The notes beneath the pieces were generated by a model. That model made no database searches, was not told the DNA's origin, and saw nothing but the letters and a program-made list of their open reading frames with translations. Positions 15,768 through 23,438 of a stretch of 27,532 nucleotides of DNA are shown piece after piece (within the stretch, counting starts at the first letter, position 1; every line of letters starts with the position of its first letter). The position numbers and the translations under genes were made by a program. The stretch is from an uncultured Clostridia bacterium (lineage in GTDB: Bacteria; Bacillota; Clostridia; Christensenellales; Pumilibacteraceae): NCBI GenBank assembly GCA_947086925.1, contig CAMUAL010000025.1, positions 1 to 27,532 on the forward strand, given 5' to 3'.

Positions 15768-17627
15768 TTATCCTACCTTAACGGTATAGTTGAGTCTGCC
15801 CATGGGCGCGCTGTCGCCCGTTACGTAGTAGTCGGAAATATCAGTGTAATTCGTCACGTTATCGGCAACCTTGAAACCGAACTTAAAGGTTTTGCCGCCG
15901 AGACCTATTGCCGAACGGGGCACCGACACGGCAAGCTTATCGCCGTTTACGGCTATCTGCGCGCTTCCTATAACGGTACCCGTACCGTCGGAAGAAAAAC
16001 GCTCTACGCTCGAAGTTCCGCCGTTTACGGCGCGGTTTATAACATAGTGGTAATTTTCCCACGATTCGCCTTGCGTGCCGTCTACCGAAAGCAGAATATT
16101 CATCCAATTTTCGCCGCTCTCGTAAGCCTTGACATTACGTTTGCATGCAATTAAAAAGTATACGTTTTCGTTGTCGTAGGTAAACCGAACCGACTCTATG
16201 TCGTTGCGTCCCGAGTTGTCGGTGTATGCGGGCAGAGAAAAATTCGCGCTCTTATAGTTGCGCTCCAAAGTATCGCCCGTAATATCCAAAAATCCGAGAG
16301 TGCCCTCCCACTGCTTTTCGTCGCCGTTAATGTCTATCGCAGTCGAAAACGGATTAACGCGTTTCGCGCTTGCGCCTTTGAACCTGCGGATGTTGTCGCA
16401 CATTTGCAAATAAAACGCATCGCCGTAGCCGCCCGCCATCATTTCGGCGTCACGCGAAAATTCGAGATTGAAACAGTCTACGAAATAACTCATGCCGCCC
16501 GAACTGCTATTAGACGGCTGTTTCTGTGCCACCCATTCGTTCCAACCCGTTATGAAAATATTGTTCACCTTGTCGCCCTGCATAACGGCGTAGTCCCATT
16601 CTTCCTGAAAGTTAGAACCTTTATTGACCCGCTCGTCGAGATTGGCGAAATCCAAAAGAGAAAAGCCTCTGCCGCGGTTTACGTCTTTGTATCCCAAAAA
16701 TACCGAATCGGAAAACGCGCCCGAAGGATGCTGAGCAATCGACACCGACATTATTCCATCGTGATTGTACTGTCTGCCGCTCGGCTCCCAACACATCCAC
16801 GGAAAGCCGTTTTCTTTGTTTATTATATTGCCGCTCGAATCGTATTCGTTGGGCCACTGCGACTCTTTGCGATAAAAGAAGTCCTGTATTTCCTGCGACA
16901 GTTTAAGATATTCGTCGTTGGCGACTATCCACGGCTTGCCTGCTGAGTTCTTGTTGTTTGTATCGCCGTAAGTAAACCACAGCGGAGCATAGCGGGCAAG
17001 GCGCGGCTTTGAAACCGAATCGTAATAATTGTCGTACAAAAATTTTACGTTACTGCCCGAATCGGTGTTGGTGTAAAACATGACCTTCGGGACATCAAAA
17101 CCCTGTTGCATAAAAACAAGCAACGCTTCCAAAAGATTGGTTATAGCCGTGCGGTAATCCTGACTTGCGTTCCAATAAACGCCGTTTGTAGTATCGACGC
17201 AAATATAATCTATGCCCGCCATTATAAACAGCTCTATGTGGCGGTATATAACCCACGGGTCTTCCGAGTGGTAATAGCCGTAAAGCGGTTCGCCCCAATA
17301 GTGGTGCACGTTAATATCGGTCGAGCCTTGAAGCACGCTTAAATCGGTTTTCGAGTTATCCACCGACGCACTGCCGTGGTTCCCCATCCAAACAAAGTAA
17401 AATATTCCAACCTTTTTGTCGGGATTCATGGCGTCTACGGGAGAGAACGAACGCCCGTATGCGTCGGTTGCAGACAGACTGTTTACCGTTTCCGCTTGCG
17501 TCATAACGTAATTTTCGGGGCGCGTAGTATTTGTCGCGTTGCCGTCGCCGCTGCCGCCGCAAGCCGAAAAACCCATGCCGAGCACAGCCGCCATTAACAT
17601 ACAAAAAAATCTTTTTAGCGATTTCAT
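15768..17627 (-). CDS. Lipoprotein GH71/GH99-like glycoside hydrolase with CBM9-like domain
   Basis: 619 residues. The lipoprotein signal ends at Cys23 (FSACGG), so the enzyme is tethered outside the membrane. Residues 70-415 have the plan of the GH71/GH99-like TIM barrel: VGIFYFVWMG (73-82), AGIDYICVDTTN (137-148), a VPKVMFYTNT strand near 180, and ITGWNEW (359-365), whose Glu364 is a good catalytic candidate. GH99 enzymes act on alpha-mannans and GH71 on alpha-1,3-glucans, but the substrate here is not readable. Residues 428-619 look like a CBM9/DOMON-like sandwich: IDINGDEKQWEG, then VRFTYDNENVYF. A strong AAAGGAG site lies before the ATG. It is the last gene of the uptake operon, 43 bases after the second permease gene. 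Confidence 0.7.
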   Translation of the reverse strand: MKSLKRFFCMLMAAVLGMGFSACGGSGDGNATNTTRPENYVMTQAETVNSLSATDAYGRSFSPVDAMNPDKKVGIFYFVWMGNHGSASVDNSKTDLSVLQGSTDINVHHYWGEPLYGYYHSEDPWVIYRHIELFIMAGIDYICVDTTNGVYWNASQDYRTAITNLLEALLVFMQQGFDVPKVMFYTNTDSGSNVKFLYDNYYDSVSKPRLARYAPLWFTYGDTNNKNSAGKPWIVANDEYLKLSQEIQDFFYRKESQWPNEYDSSGNIINKENGFPWMCWEPSGRQYNHDGIMSVSIAQHPSGAFSDSVFLGYKDVNRGRGFSLLDFANLDERVNKGSNFQEEWDYAVMQGDKVNNIFITGWNEWVAQKQPSNSSSGGMSYFVDCFNLEFSRDAEMMAGGYGDAFYLQMCDNIRRFKGASAKRVNPFSTAIDINGDEKQWEGTLGFLDITGDTLERNYKSANFSLPAYTDNSGRNDIESVRFTYDNENVYFLIACKRNVKAYESGENWMNILLSVDGTQGESWENYHYVINRAVNGGTSSVERFSSDGTGTVIGSAQIAVNGDKLAVSVPRSAIGLGGKTFKFGFKVADNVTNYTDISDYYVTGDSAPMGRLNYTVKVG

Positions 17628-17670
17628 CGGTAAAATCTCCTTTGCCTAAGCGGTGAGTATATAAAACGCG

Positions 17671-18567
17671 TCAGTCTTTTAATCCGCCGATTTTAATGCC
17701 GCCTATCATACGCTTTTGGAAGATAAGGAATATAACAACGGGCGGAAGCGACATACATACTACCATAGCCATCATCACGTTGTAATGGTCGGAAAGATAG
17801 CTGTCGTTTGTGTAATCGATATAGAATTTGAGCGCGAGCGTAAAACTGCTTTCGTTGCCTGTGCCGAGGTAAATGAGCGGACCCTGAAAGTCCATCCACA
17901 GCGCGATAACCGTGTTAATGCAGATATATAAAAACACGTTAAACACAAGCGGGAAAATTATTTTGAAAAATATTCTGAAAAGGTTTGCGCCGTCGATAAG
18001 TGCGGCTTCGTCGAGTTCTTTGGGCAAAGTGCGCATAAACTGTATAACCAAAAATATGTTGAGCGCGCCGCCGCCGAAAAACGCCTGAATCCACAGCGAA
18101 ACGAGTTTCCCCGTAATTCCTACGGTTGCATACATGGTGTAAGTGGGTATAAGAAGTACGCTGCTCGGAACCATTACCGTAGAGAGTATTACTGCAAACG
18201 CCGCCTTTTTGCCTATGAATTTCGCACGGGCAAACGGAAACGCGGTAAGGCAAGCAGTAAAGGGAATAAAAAACGCATTTATCGCAACAACCAAAAGCGT
18301 GTTTCCGAGCTGTTTCAAATAATCGAGAATAATTTTGTAGTTGCTTAAATCGAACGTGCGCGGAAACAGGTGCATTGTTATTCCGCTTGCTTCCTCGTAC
18401 GTCATAACACTGCGGCAAAGCATAAAAACCACGGGCAAAAGCACAACGCACAGCAAAACCGCCGCAACCGCGTATTTTACAACGTAATCGCGCACAAGCT
18501 TTGCTTTTCTGTGTTTAGCCGACAAAAGCATCGTATCGGAAGATTTAATCATATCAATCGTCGGCAT
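17671..18567 (-). CDS. Carbohydrate ABC transporter permease, MalG/LacG type (CUT1)
   Basis: 298 residues with six predicted membrane helices. The cytoplasmic EAA loop, which docks the ATPase, is intact at 187-207 (DEAALIDGANLFRIFF). It forms half of the sugar-import channel with the upstream MalF-type permease. The ATG at 18567 overlaps the end of that gene by 14 bases; an in-frame ATG at 18552 just after the upstream stop is an alternative start. No ABC ATPase is encoded nearby, as is common for CUT1 operons of Bacillota that share one MsmK-like ATPase. Confidence 0.92.
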   Translation of the reverse strand: MPTIDMIKSSDTMLLSAKHRKAKLVRDYVVKYAVAAVLLCVVLLPVVFMLCRSVMTYEEASGITMHLFPRTFDLSNYKIILDYLKQLGNTLLVVAINAFFIPFTACLTAFPFARAKFIGKKAAFAVILSTVMVPSSVLLIPTYTMYATVGITGKLVSLWIQAFFGGGALNIFLVIQFMRTLPKELDEAALIDGANLFRIFFKIIFPLVFNVFLYICINTVIALWMDFQGPLIYLGTGNESSFTLALKFYIDYTNDSYLSDHYNVMMAMVVCMSLPPVVIFLIFQKRMIGGIKIGGLKD

Positions 18568-19540
18568 AATGCACCCACCCGCTGAACTTGAACATAACCA
18601 CCGAAAGCAAACCTATAATAACGAACAGCAAATACGCTTCGGCGCACGCAAGTCCGTAGTTATGAAAGTTGAACGCCATTCGGTAGATTTCCACAGCCAT
18701 AAAGTTAAATTCTTCTTCGGGACCCGTTCCGTATGCCGCATAAGTGCCGAAGGTTTGCAGTCCCGCAATCAGAGAAGTTACGAGATTATAAAACACAATG
18801 GGCGTAGAAAGCGGAATCGTAATATGAAACAGCTGACGGAAATATCCCGCTCCGTCGAGCTTTGCCGCCTCGTAAAGCGTGGGAGAAATATTCTCGAAAG
18901 CCGCAAGCAACATAATCATGCCGCCGCCCAAAGTGAATATGCTTGTGGATATGAGCGTTGCTATTGCCGTGCTCTTTTCGGCAAAGAACGTCATTTGCGG
19001 AAGCCCCAAACTCATAAGCCACGTATTAAACAGTCCCGTAGAGCCGCCCTCGGCTATGCTGTAACGGTACATAGCCGTGTAAATAAAGCCTGAAATAAAA
19101 CCGGGAATAAGGCACGGCAGATAAAACAGCAGTCTTACGACTCCTATGCCGCGCATTTTACGGTGTAAAAACAAAGCAAGCGCGTACCCGAGAACGGTGC
19201 AAAAAATCATGTTGCAAATAACGTAAACAAAAGTTACGCGCATTGAATTGAAAAATCTTGTGCCTGCGACGGCGGACAAATCGAACAGCCGCGCATAGTT
19301 AAACAATCCGAGCTGAGAAATATACGCGCCGTTGTAATTGGTAAAACTGAAAAACAGCGACATTAAAATCGGGAGCGCGGCAAACACTACCATGCCCACA
19401 GTTACGGGTATTAAAAACACCCAACATTGCAAGCTCGTTTTAACCATGCGCTTGCTGAAACGCCTGCGCTTAAACAGTGGCAGTGCCGACGGATTTGCGC
19501 CGCCGACGCCGCCCGATAAAACATTAAGAGGTTTATTCAT
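18554..19540 (-). CDS. Carbohydrate ABC transporter permease, MalF/UgpA type (CUT1)
   Basis: 328 residues with six predicted membrane helices after a basic cytoplasmic N-terminus (KRRRFSKRMVK, 24-34). The EAA motif is at 224-244 (EAAKLDGAGYFRQLF). It pairs with the MalG-type permease downstream. The ATG at 19540 is 3 bases after the stop of the solute-binding protein gene, with GGAAAG inside the end of that gene as ribosome site, so the three transport genes are very probably cotranscribed. The substrate is likely an oligosaccharide, judged from the neighbouring hydrolases. Confidence 0.92.
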   Translation of the reverse strand: MNKPLNVLSGGVGGANPSALPLFKRRRFSKRMVKTSLQCWVFLIPVTVGMVVFAALPILMSLFFSFTNYNGAYISQLGLFNYARLFDLSAVAGTRFFNSMRVTFVYVICNMIFCTVLGYALALFLHRKMRGIGVVRLLFYLPCLIPGFISGFIYTAMYRYSIAEGGSTGLFNTWLMSLGLPQMTFFAEKSTAIATLISTSIFTLGGGMIMLLAAFENISPTLYEAAKLDGAGYFRQLFHITIPLSTPIVFYNLVTSLIAGLQTFGTYAAYGTGPEEEFNFMAVEIYRMAFNFHNYGLACAEAYLLFVIIGLLSVVMFKFSGWVHYADD

Positions 19541-19543
19541 GCG

Positions 19544-21007
19544 TCAACTTTCCGAAGCTATTTTAATCGCGTTGTTTATATCGTTGCCATACGACGTAAG
19601 GTAACGCCTTATTCCCTTTCTCGAATCGAGATAAATATCCGCATCGGTCTGATTTACCGCTTTTTCGATACTCTCCAAAAACGACTTGGAAACTTCCGAA
19701 ATAGCCTTTGTGGGTTGAATCAGATTTCTGTAACCCATTTGCGCGGTAAGCGACGCCTCGGGCTTGTAAACGAACGCCGCGTGGTTGAAGTCGGTGTTAT
19801 TGCCGAGTTGCATGGTGCGCCATGCCGCGCTTTCGTCTTCGAATAGCTTTGTAAGAACGGGTATGCTGTTGCCGGTAGAAGTTATGGCGTTTTGCCCTTC
19901 TTCGCTTACAACGTATTTTAAAAACAGCCAAGCCGCAGTTGCGTTTGAGGTGTGTCTGTACATTGCATAGCCGCTGCAACCGGAGCCTACAAAGTAAGTG
20001 TCGTCGGTATCGCCCGCAAGGTTAGGCATGGGAGCTACTCCCAAGTTCGGCACGTTTTCCACAAGCTCGCTCAGTGTTGCGCGCACTCCGAACAAAAGCA
20101 CCGCCTGATTGTTTTTGAACAGCCAATAGTTGCCCGTGCCGCCTACGGGAGTCGTATAGCCTTTTATGTTGAGTTCTTTAACGAATCTGTACGCATTGAA
20201 CACTTCGTCGCTATCGAGCGCACTCACCGTTTTACCGCCTTCCTGCTTTACCACACTTCCGCCGTATGCGTGAACGAGCGGCCACAAAAGCGATTCCCAA
20301 TTCCAAAACGCGTCGAGCGCGACTACGTCGGTGCTGCCGTTTTTGAGTCCCGTAAGTTTGGGCAAAAGTTCCAAAAACTCGGTTTTGGTGTACGCTCTGT
20401 CCTCACGTATCGTTATGCCCTTTGCCGAAGTGTAATCTTTGTTGTAATACATTACGAGTCGGTCGCAGTCGCGCGGCATAAGATATACGTGTTCTCCTAC
20501 CTTGCAGTCGGCAAGCATTGCGGGGAACAAATCGTTGAAATTCACCGAATCGTCTTTGCCGTCAAAATAATCAATCGGCATCATCATATCCAAAAGCTGA
20601 TATTCGGTGGTATCGGCGTTGCTCGCCCAAAACACGTCGGGGAATGTGTCGTATTTGCCGTTCAATATGCACGCCGAGTTCATGTTCTGCAAATTTTCTT
20701 TATAGTTAGCACTCGGAAGCGGGCGCACGTTTACTTTTATGTTTTTGTATTTTTCGGTAAATCCGTTTACAAGCGCGTCCAAAACCGCAACTTGATCGGG
20801 TTCGACGTTACGAGCTATCGTTATTTGACCCGTGTAGGTTTCGTCGGCGTTAAAGTCTATCTTTTTGAGTTCTTCTTCCATTGCCTTGTCCAAATCGTCT
20901 TCGCCGAATCGGAAAAGTCCGCCGCCGCATGCCGCTACCGAAAAGCTCATAAACACGCAAAGCACGGCACAAAGCACGATTTGCAAAATTTTCTTAAATG
21001 ATTTCAT
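19544..21007 (-). CDS. CUT1 extracellular sugar-binding lipoprotein
   Basis: 487 residues. The lipoprotein signal has the lipobox VAAC with Cys27. The mature protein has the family 1 solute-binding plan: ITIARN (strand 1), LVNGFTEKYKNIKVNV near residue 90, DTFPDVFWASN near 140 and a C-terminal lobe with GSGCSGYAMYRHT and AAWLFLKYVVSEEGQNA. It captures the sugar outside the cell and delivers it to the two permeases encoded directly downstream. AAGGAG lies before the ATG. The sugar cannot be deduced. The 52-base gap before it (from the gene ending at 21060) shows no terminator. Confidence 0.92.
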   Translation of the reverse strand: MKSFKKILQIVLCAVLCVFMSFSVAACGGGLFRFGEDDLDKAMEEELKKIDFNADETYTGQITIARNVEPDQVAVLDALVNGFTEKYKNIKVNVRPLPSANYKENLQNMNSACILNGKYDTFPDVFWASNADTTEYQLLDMMMPIDYFDGKDDSVNFNDLFPAMLADCKVGEHVYLMPRDCDRLVMYYNKDYTSAKGITIREDRAYTKTEFLELLPKLTGLKNGSTDVVALDAFWNWESLLWPLVHAYGGSVVKQEGGKTVSALDSDEVFNAYRFVKELNIKGYTTPVGGTGNYWLFKNNQAVLLFGVRATLSELVENVPNLGVAPMPNLAGDTDDTYFVGSGCSGYAMYRHTSNATAAWLFLKYVVSEEGQNAITSTGNSIPVLTKLFEDESAAWRTMQLGNNTDFNHAAFVYKPEASLTAQMGYRNLIQPTKAISEVSKSFLESIEKAVNQTDADIYLDSRKGIRRYLTSYGNDINNAIKIASES

Positions 21008-21059
21008 GTGGTTCTCCTTATATCACGCATATAAAAAACAGTTAAGGCTTATTTTCGCG

Positions 21060-23438
21060 TCAGCTTTTTTTCGCTTCCGCAACAAATTCGCCGAATGGCA
21101 CGGTGGCTACAAGATAGTCGCCTTCACGCACCGACGTTACTTCGGTGTCGTTTACGTAAATTTTGTAACCCGAGCCGAGTTTGAATTTAAGTTTTACGTA
21201 CTCTCCCGCGGCGTTTCCTCGCACATTGCTTATCGCAACCTGAATCTGCGAAACCGCCATGTCGTACACAACGCCCGAGTACATAAGATTTTCCGTTTTG
21301 AAGTATCCGAGCGCGCTCGGCATTTGAGGCGATACGGTAAGCGTATTGTATGCGTCGGCGCCGTCAAGTCCCATAAATACGAGAGGCACGGCGGCGTAAA
21401 GAATCGCGTTTTCTATGAACTCCTCGTCAAGTCCCAAACCGCCGTCTTCTCCTCCGCCTTGCAAACAAAAGTCTTTGTCGTCAAACCAAAGGTCTTCGTA
21501 ATAATCGCGGTAGAAGTTTTTGCCCGTGCCGCCGAACGCCTTAACTTTTTCATACCAAGTTTGAATTTCTTTAAAGCGCGCCCACGCGTTATCCGCGCCG
21601 TAAACAATCAGCCGAGCCGCAATGTCGTAATACGACGCCCAGAGCACGCTCCCGCCGTCTTGCACCTGTCTGCCGAACGGGCGGTCGATTGCCACCCAAG
21701 GCCAAACGTACTGCATTTCGTTACGTAAAGTGGACGTGCGCGGCGCAAACTCGAATTTGTAAATATCCGCGCCCGTGGAAGTATCGCCCGCAACAATGCG
21801 CGCGCCGCTAATCCAATCCATAACGCTTTTGGCTTTTTCGCCCTCGATTATCCCCTCGCAGATAGCCTCTAAGTTAAAAACAACGTAACCGTAATCAACG
21901 GGTTTTGTGTTGCCCGAGTTGTAGCCTATATGAAGTCTGCCCGTGGCGTCGTTCCAAAAATATTCGTTTATTCTGCTTTTCGTTTGAGCTATCAAGGCGT
22001 TAAGCGATTCGCTGTTTTCGGTATAGCTTACGTTTTTGCGCCAATCGTCCGCGCCCTTAACGGCGGGCTTACTCACGCTTATGTTTTGGCTTTCCGCCAT
22101 CAACTCCAAGTCGCGCATGGCTTTGAGCGCCTTGTAAAAATAAATGTTCGAACTTAAATTGATTTGCGGCAACGACAGAATATCCCAATAATTGTCGCCT
22201 ATGCCGTGACCCTGCATGCGCGAATACGTATCGTCGAGAACGAGTCCGTCGTGCCCGACAAAGTATCCCAAATCCAAGAGTCCGCTTTCTCCCTTTAAGT
22301 GAGTGAGCATAAACTGCATAGCACTGCGGTAACGGTTGATATTCTGTTCCAAGTGCGCATAATCGCGTGTAAATTCGTAGTAGTTGCGCGCCGCCGTAAG
22401 AAGCTGAGCCGCATTCGCCGACTGACGCGTATCGTAATTAAAGCGCAGATAGTTTATGCGCGTGCGCACGTTCATGTTTAAACCGCTTTTCGCCTTTACT
22501 ACGATTTTCACAGCCGCAATCGTGCTGTCAGTGCCCCACTGCGGGTGCAGATACATGGGCAGAAACAGAGTTTTGTCAAAGGTTTTACCCGCATCGAGTA
22601 CGTCGCTTAAATTTTCGGTGAGAGTGGCGAAATCGCCCTGACGCACCATGCGCTCATCCGAATAATCCGCGTCGCCCGCGCGTTTCCAGTAAATGTATAC
22701 GTCGTCTGCGTTAGCCGCATCTGCCGATGTGATTTTGTTTATTGCAAGAGCAAGCTCCAAAAACGGAGCGTCGATAGTGTTTATATTAAGTCCCGTGCGC
22801 TCGAACGAAATTTCCCGAACGGAATTTCCGCGCACCGTGTACAATCCGCCCGAAACGCTTGCAGAGTCTATACTGCACGTCCAACCCTCAAAGTCGCCGT
22901 CTTCGTTAAATTCAAATCCTTCCGCCGCGCCGTTGCTTTCGGCATAGGTGGGAAACGGCCAGCCCTGACGGAAGAATACGGGACCTTCCGTGGGATTCGA
23001 TATTCCCGTTGCGGTATCTGCCGACCATACGTACCCGAACTTATCTATGCCGACGCGCGTAAACCAATTTTTAAAGGTATTGAGATTGTCGGTTGCAAGC
23101 GCGTTCGAAGTGCTGTTAAACCAACATAACGCCATCGAATCCCACTCGCGCTCGAACATTACCGAAGTTACGTCGCCTACCGTCGCACTGCCAACGCGCT
23201 CGTCGTCGTACCGCAAATGTCGGTGCATGAAATCATTGAGGAAATCGTTAAATCCCTCGTCGGAACTGCCGAAGCGCAATAATTTGTCGGATTTCTTATC
23301 TGACATTATTTCTTCCATATTTACGGGAGTATAAACGGGTTCGGTTACGGGTTGCTTTTTTGTGCAACCCGTAACCGACGCCGTTAATATAAGCAATATC
23401 GCAATAATAACGCAGGAAAGCTTATGCTTTATTTTCAT
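21060..23438 (-). CDS. Lipoprotein with predicted six-hairpin glycosidase domain, family not assigned
   Basis: 792 residues. The lipobox is SVTGC with Cys25, so it is an extracellular lipoprotein. Residues 175-335 look like a carbohydrate-binding jelly roll (FEGWTCSID, GGLYTVRG, then DVYIYWK). Residues 340-690 are helical with the rhythm of (alpha/alpha)6 barrel glycosidases: YYEFTRDY, GLLDLGYFVGHDGLVLDD, IGDNYWDILS (413-422), RLHIGYN, YVWPWVAIDRPFG and QDGGSVLWASYYD (593-605). D415, D419 and the DD at 402-403 are candidate catalytic acids, by inference. A C-terminal beta sandwich (about 695-792) is usual in such enzymes. I cannot place it in a GH family. The ATG overlaps the stop of the upstream surface protein gene as ATGA, which argues for a joint function. 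Confidence 0.7.
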   Translation of the reverse strand: MKIKHKLSCVIIAILLILTASVTGCTKKQPVTEPVYTPVNMEEIMSDKKSDKLLRFGSSDEGFNDFLNDFMHRHLRYDDERVGSATVGDVTSVMFEREWDSMALCWFNSTSNALATDNLNTFKNWFTRVGIDKFGYVWSADTATGISNPTEGPVFFRQGWPFPTYAESNGAAEGFEFNEDGDFEGWTCSIDSASVSGGLYTVRGNSVREISFERTGLNINTIDAPFLELALAINKITSADAANADDVYIYWKRAGDADYSDERMVRQGDFATLTENLSDVLDAGKTFDKTLFLPMYLHPQWGTDSTIAAVKIVVKAKSGLNMNVRTRINYLRFNYDTRQSANAAQLLTAARNYYEFTRDYAHLEQNINRYRSAMQFMLTHLKGESGLLDLGYFVGHDGLVLDDTYSRMQGHGIGDNYWDILSLPQINLSSNIYFYKALKAMRDLELMAESQNISVSKPAVKGADDWRKNVSYTENSESLNALIAQTKSRINEYFWNDATGRLHIGYNSGNTKPVDYGYVVFNLEAICEGIIEGEKAKSVMDWISGARIVAGDTSTGADIYKFEFAPRTSTLRNEMQYVWPWVAIDRPFGRQVQDGGSVLWASYYDIAARLIVYGADNAWARFKEIQTWYEKVKAFGGTGKNFYRDYYEDLWFDDKDFCLQGGGEDGGLGLDEEFIENAILYAAVPLVFMGLDGADAYNTLTVSPQMPSALGYFKTENLMYSGVVYDMAVSQIQVAISNVRGNAAGEYVKLKFKLGSGYKIYVNDTEVTSVREGDYLVATVPFGEFVAEAKKS

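Noticed and set aside
19952..21001. 349-residue open frame opposite the solute-binding protein gene
   Set aside because: The composition is unlike a real protein (excess of Val, Arg, His), there is no ribosome site, and the opposite strand encodes a clear CUT1 binding protein.
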